A DNA stretch of 64,000 nt from Streptomyces sp. DH41 (GCF_029813785.1 NZ_JARVKY010000004.1:62001-126000); one strand, 5' to 3'; numbered from the stretch's first letter, positions 49,509-58,887 are shown. Notes: generated from the letters alone by a model not told the origin. Numbers and translations are program-made.

Positions 49509-50687
49509 TCACCGGAGCGCACCGGGACTGTGTCCCACCGGTGTCACGGTGCGCAGGGGCAACGCGGTGAGCAGCGCGACAGCGATCAGGAACCCACTCG
49601 ACCACAGCGGTCCGAGGTTCCCGGCTTCGGTGCCGAGAGTGGGCGCGGCGATGAGGGGGCCGACCGCGGCTCCGACGTTCAGCGCCGCGGTCGCGTACGA
49701 GCCTGCCATGGTGGGGGCTCCCTCCGCCTCGTACAGGACCCGGGTGATCAGGGTGCTGCCCAGCGCGAACGACAGAACGCCCTGGACGAACACGAGGGTG
49801 AGCAGGGCGACCGGCTCGTGGGCCAGCACGGCCAGGGCCGGCCAGCCGATGAGCAGCAGCGGGCCGGCGACCGCGATGACCGTGCCGGGGTGCTGGTCGG
49901 ACAGGCGACCGGCGACGGTGACCCCGGCGAAGGAACCAGTACCGAAGAGCACCAGCGCGACAGGGATCCAGAGCTCGCTCAGCCCGGCGGTGTCGGTCAC
50001 GACGGGGGCGAGGAAGGTGAAGCCGGCGAAGGTCGCCGCGTTCACCAGGGCGCCCAGCAGCATCACCAGGATCAGCCGGCGCCTTGCCAGCTGGGCGACC
50101 TCCGATCGCAGGGCCGGCCCGCCGTTCACCCGCCCCTTCACACGTCCCGCCGGGATGCCCTTCAGGATGCCGAGAGCCGCGGGCAGACAGAGAGCGGCGA
50201 CAGCCCAGAAGGTGGCCCGCCAGCCGAACAACGTGCCCAGCACCGAGCCACCGGGGACACCGGCGATCGTGGCCGTCGTCGTGCCGGACAGCAACACGGC
50301 CAGCGCACGGCCCTTCCGGTCGGGTGACACCAGCGTGGCGGCAGCCGTCAGGGCGACGGCGAGGAACCCCGCGTTGGCGAGCGCGGCGACGACCCGGGTC
50401 GCGAACAGGACCGGGAAGCTTGTGGTGATGGCGCCCACGAGGTGAGCTGCCGCGAAGGCCAGGACGAACCCGAGCAGGCTGGAGCGCCTGGGCCAGTCGC
50501 GGGCGAGCGCGGCGACCAGGGGGGCGCCGACGATCATGCCGATCGCGAAGGCCGAGGTGAGCACGCCCGCCGTCCCGACCGTGACGTCGAGATCCGAGGC
50601 GATGTCCGGCAAGAGACCGGCGAGCATGAACTCCGAGGTGCCCATGGCGAAGACGGCCACGGCAAGCAGGTACAGCGGAAGAGGCAT
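49509..50687 (-). CDS. Chloramphenicol efflux MFS transporter (Cmx/CmlR family)
   Basis: The product is 392 aa with twelve membrane segments. It begins MPLPLYLLAVAVFAMGTSEF and contains VTVGTAGVLTSAFAIGMIVG, LPDIASDL, AGSYATAALNVGAAVGPLI and GNLGPLWSSGF. These stretches match my memory of the actinobacterial Cmx/CmlR chloramphenicol exporters almost throughout, so the assignment is firm at the family level. Substrate specificity would need a test. It stands alone after the VOC remnant. Confidence 0.9.
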   Translation of the reverse strand: MPLPLYLLAVAVFAMGTSEFMLAGLLPDIASDLDVTVGTAGVLTSAFAIGMIVGAPLVAALARDWPRRSSLLGFVLAFAAAHLVGAITTSFPVLFATRVVAALANAGFLAVALTAAATLVSPDRKGRALAVLLSGTTTATIAGVPGGSVLGTLFGWRATFWAVAALCLPAALGILKGIPAGRVKGRVNGGPALRSEVAQLARRRLILVMLLGALVNAATFAGFTFLAPVVTDTAGLSELWIPVALVLFGTGSFAGVTVAGRLSDQHPGTVIAVAGPLLLIGWPALAVLAHEPVALLTLVFVQGVLSFALGSTLITRVLYEAEGAPTMAGSYATAALNVGAAVGPLIAAPTLGTEAGNLGPLWSSGFLIAVALLTALPLRTVTPVGHSPGALR

Positions 50688-51160
50688 CGAGTGGCTCCGA
50701 GGCGAGGAGAGGCACGAGTAGGTCGTCTCGTCACCGCGGCCGGCCCCCGAGGGCGCCCTCGTCCGGCCCCGGAACGCGGGGCGACGGCAGGGCTACGAGC
50801 TCAGTGGTTCAGGGGGCTGACGGCGTGACCGAAAGCCCCCACCCTGTCTGACTCGGGACTCGACATGGCCCGCACGCTATCCGACCACGGCCCGTCGACG
50901 CACCCTGGTTCCACCGGTTGTCGGCCGTCCGCCCGCGCCTCGGCGAGCCCGCCGGCCAGGAGCGGTTCCGTACGGGAACGGCGACAAGCAACCAGCGCCC
51001 CGCTGACGTGACGGATGTCACCTGCCGGTACCGGAGCACGCGCCGCTCGCCGAAGTTACCTGTGCGTTCCGCACGCCGGAGACGTGACAGCGGTGACTGT
51101 CCCGGACACGGCGGCGCGTGACAGCGTCTTGCTCGGCATCGACCGGTGGAGGGAGAAGGC
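50688..51160. other. ram upstream region
   Basis: These 473 bases separate the Cmx-type gene and ramC and contain no credible gene. The distal part is the ramC promoter region. It holds a perfect palindrome, GTGAC-GGAT-GTCAC (51008-51021), and the direct repeat GTGACAGCG at 51084-51092 and 51118-51126. Confidence 0.6.
51084..51126 (+). promoter_or_regulatory. Direct repeats upstream of ramC, candidate RamR sites
   Basis: GTGACAGCG occurs at 51084-51092 and 51118-51126, with a further GTGAC at 51093. RamR is known to bind repeated elements upstream of ramC. I cannot match these repeats to its consensus from memory, so the link is by position. Confidence 0.4.
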
Positions 51161-53779
51161 GTGAACAAGGGCTACGCCGTCTACTGCGACGCGGACCCGC
51201 ACTTCTACGACGCGCCGCATCGCACCGCCCCCGGCACCCGGGCGGCGGGCACCCGGTACGCGGCAGCCGTCCTGCCGGTACCGGCGGGATGGCAGCGCGG
51301 CGAGAGCGGCGACTGGCTCGCCCTGCGACCCCTGGACGCCGTACTGCCGCCGCAGGGATGGAAGATCCACGTTTCCGCCTGCCTCGACAACGCCGAGTCC
51401 GTCCTGGAGCGCGTCCGGCCCTACTGCGTCGAGCGCGGCATCGCGTTCAAGTTCGTGCCGAGCCGCTATCTGCTGCACCAACGCAACGCCAAGTACGCGG
51501 ACCGGGCGGGCAGCGGCAAGTTCATCACGGTGTACCCGGCGGGCGAGGAACAGTTCGAGCGCCTCGTGGGTGAGCTGGCCGCTCTGCTGGACGGCGAGCC
51601 CGGGCCGCACATCCTGAGCGATCTCCGGATCGGTCACGGCCCGGTGCACGTGCGCTACGGCGGCTTCTCCCGCCGCGACTGCTACGACGAGAGCGGGGAA
51701 CTCCGTCCGGCCGTCGCGAACCCCGAGGGAGTGCTCGTTCCCGACTTCCGCGGTCCCGTCTTCCGTGTCCCCGACTGGGTGAGCGTGCCCGCCTTCCTGC
51801 GGCCCCACATCGACGCGCGGGCGACGATGACACTGGCCGGCATCCCGTACACCGTCGAGTCGGCCATCCACTTCTCCAACGGCGGTGGTGTCTACCGGGC
51901 ACGGGACACCCGTACGGGTGAGGCCGTGGTACTCAAGGAGGCCCGCCCGTACGCCGGGCTCGCGGCCGACGGCGCCGACGCGGTGGCCCGCCTGCGGCGC
52001 GAACGCCGGGCCCTGGAACAGCTGTCGGGGCTGTCCTGCACGCCCGAGGTGCGGGACGGCTTCACCGTCGGGGACCACCACTTCCTGGTGCTGGAGTACC
52101 TGGACGGCAAGCCCCTCAACACCTTCTTCGCCCGGCGTCATCCGCTCATCGAGGCGGACCCCGACGACAGGCGTCTGGCCGAGTACACCGAGTGGGCGCT
52201 CGATGTCCACGCCCAGGTCGAGCGGGCCGTCACGGAGGTGCACGCGCGGGGTGTGGTCTTCAACGACCTGCATCTGTTCAACGTCATGGTCCGCGACGAC
52301 GGGCGAGTGGCCCTGCTGGACTTCGAGGCCGCCCACCGCGTCGACGAGCCGGGGCGGCAGACGGTCGCCCATCCCGGTTTCGTGGCGCCGCCCGGCCGAC
52401 GGGGCATCGCCGTGGACCGGTACGCGCTCGCCTGTCTGCGCCTGGCCCTGTTCCTGCCGCTGACCAGCCTGCTGGCCCTGGACCGGCGCAAGGCGGAGCA
52501 CCTCGCCGACGTGGTGGCGGAGCGGTTCCCGGTGCCGCGCGCCTTCCTGGACGCGGCGCTCGACGAGATCACCGACGCCCCCGGCCGACGGCCCGCGGCA
52601 CGGGGCGCCGCCGCCCCCTTCGTCCCCGTCGCTCCGGGTGACTGGCCCCGCAGCCGGGACTCGATGACGGCGGCCGTCCGGGCCTCGGCCACTCCGTCGC
52701 GCGACGACCGGCTCTTCCCGGGAGACGTTGCCCAGTTCGCCACCGCGGGCGGAGGGCTCTCATTCGGCTACGGAGCGGCCGGTGTGCTGTACGCGCTGGC
52801 CGAGAGCGGGGCGGAGCGCGACGAGGGCGAGGAACAGTGGCTGCTCGACCGGACGAAGGAGCCGCCCTCGGGCATGCCGGTCGGCTTCCACGACGGGATC
52901 GCGGGAATCGCGTGGACGTTGGACCACCTCGGTCACCGGGCCCGGGCACTCGAACTCGCACGCTTGCTCGTCGAGCATCCCCTCGACCCGCTCGCCCCCG
53001 ACCTCCACAGCGGGACGGCCGGGGTCGGCCTGACGCTGGACCACCTGGCCGCCTCCACCGGCGACACCGCCCTGCACGACGCGGCCCTGCGGTGCGCCGA
53101 ACTCAGTGCCCGGACCACGACGGCCGACGCGCCGGGCCGCGTGCCCGGCCATCGCGATCGAGCCGGTCTGCTGTACGGCGCGACGGGCAGCGCCCTGCTG
53201 TTCCTGCGCCTGTACGAACGTACGGGTGACACCGGCCTGCTGGACCTCGCGGGGGCCGCACTGCGCCGGGACCTCGCGCACTGCGTCCGCGGAGCGGGTG
53301 GCGCCCTCCAGGTGGACGAGGGCTGGCGCACCATGCCGTACCTGGGCGCGGGCAGTGTGGGCATCGGCATGGTGCTCGACGACTATCTGGAGCACCGCGC
53401 CGACGAACGGTTCGAGCGGGCACGGCAGGAGATCGTACGGGCGGCGCAGGCCATGTTCTACGCGCAGCCCGGCCTCTACCGCGGCGTGGCCGGTATGGCG
53501 CTGTACCTCAACCGTACGACCGCCACCGGGCCGGGCACCGGACCCGAGGCCGTCCGGCGCCAGATCGACGCGCTGGGCTGGCACGCCATGTCGTACCGCG
53601 GTCACCTCGCCTTCCCGGGCGAGCAGATGATGCGCCTGTCCATGGACCTCTCCACCGGAACGGCCGGATGCCTGCTGGCCGCCGCTTCCGTGCACGGCGA
53701 CCGGCCCACCGGTCTGCCGTTCCTCCCACCGCTGCGGCGAGAGCCGCGGCCCATGAGCCGGCCCCGACCGGGGCCGTGA
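51161..53779 (+). CDS. ramC: Class III lanthipeptide synthetase RamC (LanKC)
   Basis: The product is 872 aa. It has an N-terminal lyase domain (about 1-210, beginning YAVYCDADPHFYDAPHR). A Ser/Thr-kinase domain follows, with Lys259 in AVVLKEARP, the catalytic loop GVVFNDLHLFNVMV (Asp369, Asn374) and LLDFEAAHR (Asp387). A C-terminal cyclase-like domain carries GLSFGYGAAGVLYAL and GFHDGIAGIAW. It phosphorylates, dehydrates and cyclises RamS. GTG at 51161 is preferred over GTG 51146 because a GGAGGGAG site lies just upstream and homologues begin here. Confidence 0.95.
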   Translation: MNKGYAVYCDADPHFYDAPHRTAPGTRAAGTRYAAAVLPVPAGWQRGESGDWLALRPLDAVLPPQGWKIHVSACLDNAESVLERVRPYCVERGIAFKFVPSRYLLHQRNAKYADRAGSGKFITVYPAGEEQFERLVGELAALLDGEPGPHILSDLRIGHGPVHVRYGGFSRRDCYDESGELRPAVANPEGVLVPDFRGPVFRVPDWVSVPAFLRPHIDARATMTLAGIPYTVESAIHFSNGGGVYRARDTRTGEAVVLKEARPYAGLAADGADAVARLRRERRALEQLSGLSCTPEVRDGFTVGDHHFLVLEYLDGKPLNTFFARRHPLIEADPDDRRLAEYTEWALDVHAQVERAVTEVHARGVVFNDLHLFNVMVRDDGRVALLDFEAAHRVDEPGRQTVAHPGFVAPPGRRGIAVDRYALACLRLALFLPLTSLLALDRRKAEHLADVVAERFPVPRAFLDAALDEITDAPGRRPAARGAAAPFVPVAPGDWPRSRDSMTAAVRASATPSRDDRLFPGDVAQFATAGGGLSFGYGAAGVLYALAESGAERDEGEEQWLLDRTKEPPSGMPVGFHDGIAGIAWTLDHLGHRARALELARLLVEHPLDPLAPDLHSGTAGVGLTLDHLAASTGDTALHDAALRCAELSARTTTADAPGRVPGHRDRAGLLYGATGSALLFLRLYERTGDTGLLDLAGAALRRDLAHCVRGAGGALQVDEGWRTMPYLGAGSVGIGMVLDDYLEHRADERFERARQEIVRAAQAMFYAQPGLYRGVAGMALYLNRTTATGPGTGPEAVRRQIDALGWHAMSYRGHLAFPGEQMMRLSMDLSTGTAGCLLAAASVHGDRPTGLPFLPPLRREPRPMSRPRPGP

Positions 53780-53813
53780 AGAGAACACCCGTTGTCGTAC
53801 GAAGGGAAGAGAC

Positions 53814-53942
53814 ATGAACCTGTTCGACCTGCAGTCGATGGAGACCCCCAAGGAAGAGGCCATGGGCGACGTGGAGACCGGCAGCCGCGCGAGCCTGCTG
53901 CTCTGCGGCGACAGCAGCCTCAGCATCACGACGTGTAACTGA
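53814..53942 (+). CDS. ramS: SapB precursor peptide RamS
   Basis: The product is 42 aa, too short for a default ORF call. The leader MNLFDLQSMETPKEEAMGDV carries the conserved LFDLQ recognition motif. The core of 21 residues, TGSRASLLLC then GDSSLSITTCN, contains two Ser-x2-Ser-x3-Cys modules (Ser3/Ser6/Cys10 and Ser13/Ser16/Cys20 of the core). These become the lanthionine rings of SapB, the surfactant needed for aerial growth. AGGGAAGAG precedes the ATG. It appears identical to the S. coelicolor peptide as I remember it. Confidence 0.97.
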   Translation: MNLFDLQSMETPKEEAMGDVETGSRASLLLCGDSSLSITTCN

Positions 53943-53952
53943 CGTCCGGGTC

Positions 53953-53979
53953 GGCCCGTCGCGGCGATCGCGGCGGGCC
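53953..53979 (+). terminator. First hairpin after ramS
   Basis: An 11-bp stem (GGCCCGTCGCG with CGCGGCGGGCC, one G-U) closes a 5-base loop, 10 bases after the ramS stop. With the next hairpin it could reduce read-through into ramA or stabilise the ramCS message. Confidence 0.55.
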
Positions 53980-54023
53980 GCGGTACCGGCGCCCCGGTTC
54001 CATCGCCCGGGCGCCGGTACCGC
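53980..54023 (+). terminator. Second hairpin after ramS, 15-bp perfect stem
   Basis: GCGGTACCGGCGCCC (53980-53994) is the exact reverse complement of GGGCGCCGGTACCGC (54009-54023), with a 14-base loop. There is no U-tract. It lies 48 bases before the ramA start. Confidence 0.6.
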
Positions 54024-54071
54024 GCCCTCGTCGCCGCCGCGGGCGGCTCCGACCAGGTAAGGGGGCGGCTG

Positions 54072-55865
54072 GTGAAGACCATCCCGGTCCGGCGGCGGAC
54101 GCGTCCGGCGCGCGGCCCGTCCGGCACCGGTCCCGGGCGGGTGCCCGAACTGCTGGTGCTGGTGTGTTCGGTGACGGCGGCAGCGGTCGCCGTCGGTCAG
54201 CCCTTCGTCCTCGGCCGCGCACTGGACCTGCTGCTGCACGGCGACGACACCGGCCCCTGGCTCGTGGCGAGCGCCGCGCTGCTGGTCGGCGAGGTTCTGC
54301 TCGACGGTCTGACCGCCCTTCTCACCGGCCGGTGCACCGCCGACTGGACGGCCTCGATCCGCTCCCGCGCCCTCAGTGGCCTGTTGCACGCCGTGCCGGA
54401 CCTGGCCCGGTCCCACTCACCCGGAGACGTCGCGACCCGGCTGACGCTCAACGCCGCCGACGCGGGCGCCGCGCCGGCGGCCCGGGCCGCGCTCGCCGCC
54501 TCGCTCCTCACCCCGGCCGGCGCGCTCGTCGCACTGGCCGTCGTCGACGTGTGGGTCGCCGCCTGTGTCCTGGCCGGGCTACCGGTCCTGGCACTGGTAC
54601 TGCGGGCGTTCGCCCGGGACACGGGGGCTTCGGTCGGGGCGTATCAGCGGGTGCAGTCGGACATCGCGGCCCGGCTGCTGGAAACCGTGGAGGGCGTGGA
54701 AACCATCGCCGCCGCCGGCACCCGCACACTCGAACGCGACCGTGTGCTCCGCCCGTTGAGCGAGCTCGCCACGCTGGGTACGCGCATGTGGACGCTGCAC
54801 GGACGGGCGCTGGCCACCGGCGGTGTCCTCGTCCCGCTGCTGACGGTGGCCGCCACCGCCGTGGGCGGTCTGCGGCTCGGCGCGGGGGACCTGAGCGTCG
54901 GCGAGCTGCTGGCGGTGTGCCGGTACGCGCAGCTGGCCGCGGGGTTCGGCAGCGCGGCCACGCTGGTCGGCGCGCTGGTCCGGGGCCGCTCCGCGCGAGA
55001 GCGCACCACGACGCTGGAGGAACTGCCCGCCCTGCCCTACGGAACGCGGACCCTGCCCCCGCGAGGTCCGGGCGTCCTCGAGCTGCGCGGGGTGCGGGTC
55101 CTGCGCGGCGGGGCGGAAGTCCTGCGGGCAGACCATGTGGTGGTGCCGGGCGGCCTGACCGCCGCGGTCGTGGGCCGCAGCGGCGCCGGCAAGTCCGTCC
55201 TGGCGGCGGTCGCCGGCCGGCTGATCGATCCCGACCGGGGGCAGGTCCTGCTGGACGGAACACCGCTCGATCGTCTGACCCGGCCCTGCCTGCGGGCCGA
55301 GGTCGGCTTCGCCTTCGCGCGTCCGGCCCTGGGCGACCGCACCGTTTCGGAAGCGGTGGCGGCCGGGCCACGAACCGTGTCACCTCGCCAGGTACGGGCC
55401 GCCGTCCGCCTCGCCGACGCCGAGGTCTTCGTACGCCGGCTTCCGCGGGCGTACGACACCCGCCTCGCCGACGCCCCGCTGTCCGGCGGCGAGTACCAGC
55501 GTCTGGGGCTGGCCCGGGCCTTCGCCCACGCGGGCCGGCTGCTGGTCATGGACGACGCCACCTCCAGCCTCGACACCGCCACGGAGCACGCGGTGGAACA
55601 GGCGCAGCGTCGCTCCCCCACGGTCGCCACACGGCTGGTCGTGGCGCACCGCCCGTCGGTCGCGGCCCGGGCGGATCTCGTGATCTGGCTGGAGAGCGGA
55701 CGCGTGCGGGCGGTCGGCACTCATCGGCGGCTGTGGCAGGAGGCCGCCTACCGGGCGGTCTTCGGTACGCCGGAGAACGGCGTCGAGCCGCTCTCCGCTC
55801 AGGACGACCGTGACGGGTGCCGCCGCGAGCGGACCGGCTCCCCGCGAGGTGAGGCGCGACCATGA
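54072..55865 (+). CDS. ramA: ABC transporter RamA (SapB export)
   Basis: The product is 597 aa, an exporter half-transporter with an N-terminal membrane domain (about 20-325) and a C-terminal ATPase. Walker A GRSGAGKSVL lies near residue 367, the signature LSGGEYQRLGLARA near 470 and Walker B LLVMDDATSSLD near 490. Walker B ends in DD rather than DE, a change also worth checking for reduced hydrolysis in one of the two sites. GTG at 54072 follows AAGGGGGCGG. It overlaps ramB by ATGA and is thought to export SapB with it. Confidence 0.93.
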   Translation: MKTIPVRRRTRPARGPSGTGPGRVPELLVLVCSVTAAAVAVGQPFVLGRALDLLLHGDDTGPWLVASAALLVGEVLLDGLTALLTGRCTADWTASIRSRALSGLLHAVPDLARSHSPGDVATRLTLNAADAGAAPAARAALAASLLTPAGALVALAVVDVWVAACVLAGLPVLALVLRAFARDTGASVGAYQRVQSDIAARLLETVEGVETIAAAGTRTLERDRVLRPLSELATLGTRMWTLHGRALATGGVLVPLLTVAATAVGGLRLGAGDLSVGELLAVCRYAQLAAGFGSAATLVGALVRGRSARERTTTLEELPALPYGTRTLPPRGPGVLELRGVRVLRGGAEVLRADHVVVPGGLTAAVVGRSGAGKSVLAAVAGRLIDPDRGQVLLDGTPLDRLTRPCLRAEVGFAFARPALGDRTVSEAVAAGPRTVSPRQVRAAVRLADAEVFVRRLPRAYDTRLADAPLSGGEYQRLGLARAFAHAGRLLVMDDATSSLDTATEHAVEQAQRRSPTVATRLVVAHRPSVAARADLVIWLESGRVRAVGTHRRLWQEAAYRAVFGTPENGVEPLSAQDDRDGCRRERTGSPRGEARP

Positions 55866-57682
55866 CTTCCCCCGACGGACGGCGTGCGACGAAGCCCCGC
55901 GGCACATCGGGGACCCTGCACCGGATCGGCCCGCCCGCCCGGCGCTTCCTGGCCGAACGCAAGGCGGTCCTCGCGCGGCTCGCGGCGTGGTCGGTGGCCG
56001 AGTCGGCGCAGACCTTCCTGGTCGGCTACGGCGTCGCCCAGGCCGTGGACCGGGGGTTCCTCGCCGGTGACACCCTCACGGGACTCGGCTGGCTCGGGGT
56101 CGCCGCCGTCGGCGTGGTGCTCGGCGCACCCGTCATCAGGGGTGTCTTCGCCCAACTGGCCGGGCTGACGGAGCCGCTGCGCGACCGTCTCGTACGGCGG
56201 GCGGTCGACCAGTCCCTGTCACGGGCCCTGGCCCGGCCCGCCGGCAAGGACCGTGCCGCCGTGTCGCGGATCACGAACCAGGTCGAGATGGTCCGGGACA
56301 GCTTCGCCGGGCTGGTCCTCACCCTGCGCTCGTTCGTCTTCACCGCGGCCGGAGCGCTCGTGGGGCTGTTCTCGCTGGACCCGGCACTCCTGGTGGTCGT
56401 GGTGCCGCCACTCGCCGCGGGGCTGGCGCTGTTCCTGGTGACGCTGCGGCCGATGGCGGCGGCGCAGCGGCGGGCTCTCGACGCGGACGAGGCGCTGGGC
56501 GAGCACGCCGCGCGGACCCGTGGGGATCTGCGTGACATCACCGCCTGCGGTACACAGCCGGAGGCGGCACGGAACGGGACCCGGCTCGTCGCGCGTGCCG
56601 CCGCCACGTCCCGGGTCCTCGCCCGCTGGGCCGCGGTGCGCACCCTGGCCCTCGGCGTCGCGGGCCAGCTCCCCGTCCTGCTCCTGCTGGTGGCCGTCCC
56701 GTGGCTGCGCGGCCGGGGCGTCACGACGGGCGGCCTGCTCGGGGCGTTCACGTACCTCGCCCAGGCCCTGCTGCCCGCCCTGCACACCCTGATGACCGCG
56801 ATCGGCGCCGCGGGGACCCGGCTGCTCGTGGTGCTGGACCGGTTCACCGGGACGGACGCGCGCCCGTCCCTCACCGGTGCGACGACGCCCCGTGCTCCCC
56901 TGTCCGGGCGGGCGGGACCACGGGCACGCCTTCCTCTCCCGTCGGTTCCGCCGCCGCGGCAGGCCCCCGCGGTGGAACTGTGCGGGGTGACCGCGGGCTA
57001 CAGCGCTCGGGCGGAGCCGGTCCTCGACGCGCTGGATCTGCGCGTCGAGGAGGGCGAGCACTTGGCCGTCGTCGGTCCCAGCGGCATCGGCAAGTCGACC
57101 CTCGTCCGTCTCATCGCCGGGATGCGCGCGCCGGGGAGCGGTACCGTGCGGGTGGCCGGCCAGACGGTCACCGGCCGGGGCGCGGCGGAACTCGCCGCGT
57201 TGCGGGTCCTGGTGCCCCAGCAGGCGTACGTCTTCACCGGCACGGTCCGGGACAACCTCACCTACCTGCGGCGGGACGCCTCCCCGGACGACATCGGGGC
57301 CGCTGTGCGAGACCTCGGGGCCGCCCCTCTCGTCGAGCGTCTGGGCGGGCTCGCCGCGCCGCTGCGACCCGACCACCTCTCGCAGGGCGAGCGCCAACTG
57401 ATCGTCCTGGTGCGCGCTCACCTGTCCACTGCTCGACTGCTCCTGCTCGACGAGGCGACCTGCCATCTCGACGCGGCGTCCGAGGCGCGCGCCGAGGAGG
57501 CGCTCGGGCGCCGCCCCGGAACGCTTCTCGTCGTGGCGCACCGTATGTCGTCCGCGGTCCGGGCCGACCGGATCCTGGTGCTGGACGGTGTTCGGGCGGC
57601 CCACGGCTCCCACCGGGAACTGCTCGAGGGGTCGCCTCTCTACCGCGACCTGGTGGGGCACTGGCACCGAAACCGGGGCTGA
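55862..57682 (+). CDS. ramB: ABC transporter RamB (SapB export)
   Basis: The product is 606 aa. The membrane domain covers about residues 30-330. A Pro/Arg/Gly-rich linker leads to the ATPase domain, with Walker A GPSGIGKSTLVR near 405, signature LSQGERQLIVLVRA near 505 and Walker B LLLLDEATCHLD. It is co-translated with RamA and is expected to form a heterodimer in which this subunit keeps the canonical Glu after Walker B. It converges on ramR. Confidence 0.93.
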   Translation: MTSPDGRRATKPRGTSGTLHRIGPPARRFLAERKAVLARLAAWSVAESAQTFLVGYGVAQAVDRGFLAGDTLTGLGWLGVAAVGVVLGAPVIRGVFAQLAGLTEPLRDRLVRRAVDQSLSRALARPAGKDRAAVSRITNQVEMVRDSFAGLVLTLRSFVFTAAGALVGLFSLDPALLVVVVPPLAAGLALFLVTLRPMAAAQRRALDADEALGEHAARTRGDLRDITACGTQPEAARNGTRLVARAAATSRVLARWAAVRTLALGVAGQLPVLLLLVAVPWLRGRGVTTGGLLGAFTYLAQALLPALHTLMTAIGAAGTRLLVVLDRFTGTDARPSLTGATTPRAPLSGRAGPRARLPLPSVPPPRQAPAVELCGVTAGYSARAEPVLDALDLRVEEGEHLAVVGPSGIGKSTLVRLIAGMRAPGSGTVRVAGQTVTGRGAAELAALRVLVPQQAYVFTGTVRDNLTYLRRDASPDDIGAAVRDLGAAPLVERLGGLAAPLRPDHLSQGERQLIVLVRAHLSTARLLLLDEATCHLDAASEARAEEALGRRPGTLLVVAHRMSSAVRADRILVLDGVRAAHGSHRELLEGSPLYRDLVGHWHRNRG

Positions 57683-57701
57683 CCCGCTAGCCGTGGCCCT
57701 C

Positions 57702-57715
57702 GCACACGCGTGTGC
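57702..57715. terminator. 14-bp palindrome between convergent ramB and ramR
   Basis: GCACACGCGTGTGC is perfectly self-complementary and lies midway in the 42-base gap between the two stops. It could act as a short bidirectional terminator. Confidence 0.4.
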
Positions 57716-57724
57716 CCTCTCCCG

Positions 57725-58324
57725 TCACATCCAGCCGGCGTTGTGGACGATGCGGATCGCGTCCACGCGGTTGCGTGCCCCGACCTTCCGGATGGCGCTG
57801 GCCATGTAGTTGCGGACGGTCCCCCGGGACAGATGCAGGCAGACGGCGATCTCGGCGACGGAAGCCCCCTGCGACGCCTGGAACAGGACGCTCAGCTCAC
57901 GCGGCGTCAGCGGCGTTTCCGACGCGCGCAGCAACGCGACGGTGAGCCGCTCGTCGAGGAACCGTTCCCCCTTGGCCACCGTGTGCACCGCGGCGATCAG
58001 CCGTTGCGACGAGGCGTCCTTGTCCACGAAACCGAGCGCGCCTGTGTCGAACGCCCTGCGCAGCACACCCGGCCGCTCCGGAGCCGCGAGGACCACCAGT
58101 CGTGCCCCGCACCGCTTCCAGAAGGGCGTTCGGCCGACGTCCTCCGGTGGCCCTTCCAGACAGTCACCGTCCACCACGCACACGTCCGCGGGCAAGTCGT
58201 CACCGTCGGGGTCGTCGCCGCGGGAGGACATGCACGAGACCTCGAGTCCGTCGGCGGACCGCAGCAGTTGCACGAGCGCCGACCGCAGCAGCGTCGCGTC
58301 GTGCACCACGAGAACACGGACCAT
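57725..58324 (-). CDS. ramR: Response regulator RamR, activator of ramCSAB
   Basis: The product is 199 aa, NarL/FixJ type. The receiver domain begins MVRVLVVHDATLLRSALVQL and has the acceptor-like Asp52 in ADVCVVDGD and Lys in FVDKDASS. The usual first-strand acidic pair is His8-Asp9, so the pocket is atypical. The LuxR-type HTH is LTPRELSVLFQASQGASVAE, then VCLHLSRGTVRNYMASAIRK. No kinase is adjacent, so it is an orphan regulator. ATG at 58324 has a GGGGG site. Confidence 0.94.
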   Translation of the reverse strand: MVRVLVVHDATLLRSALVQLLRSADGLEVSCMSSRGDDPDGDDLPADVCVVDGDCLEGPPEDVGRTPFWKRCGARLVVLAAPERPGVLRRAFDTGALGFVDKDASSQRLIAAVHTVAKGERFLDERLTVALLRASETPLTPRELSVLFQASQGASVAEIAVCLHLSRGTVRNYMASAIRKVGARNRVDAIRIVHNAGWM

Positions 58325-58887
58325 GTACAACCCCCTGTTTTCCCCGGCCGTCAGACGGACTTCCGGGCTCGTCCCCAGTCCCCAGCCGTCTGCCCCTGGA
58401 CAGCGCATAAGAAGCACAGGACTCGCTCCCAGCCGGGACACAGCGGCAGCAACACGCCGTTCTCAGCCCCTACGAGAGGCGGAGGGGCCGGGCGGGAACA
58501 GGCTGGAACACGTCGGTGGTGTACGCGGTCTTCCGGCCGGGTCCGCCTGGTGACCTCGCCCGTGAACTGCTCACATGACCGGCCGTCACACCGAGCGCCT
58601 GTCGGGCGGCGCGAACGGCGGGGACCGGCCCCTCCTCACCGGAACGTCCTGGACCGAAAACAGGCGAGATGAATGTGGCCCGAATGCCCCGTCCGCGCCT
58701 GCCCACCCGCTCGGCCGGTCGGTGGGGCTCGGGGCTCGGGGCGCCGGATCAGCACATGGCCCCGACGGTGCGGGTCCGCCACCTCGTTCGGGTGTCGAGC
58801 GGATCGGCGGGACCGGTCGCGGGACGAAGTCGGGGAAAGACCCAGGGCAGTTGCCCCGAGCACGCAGCTCTGTGTGAAGCTTTCCCC
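58325..58887. other. Interval between ramR and the DUF574 gene
   Basis: These 563 bases contain the ramR promoter (near 58330-58400, with the AT-richer TGTTTTCCCC) and the promoter of the next gene. I saw no convincing gene, repeat or long dyad. Confidence 0.5.
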
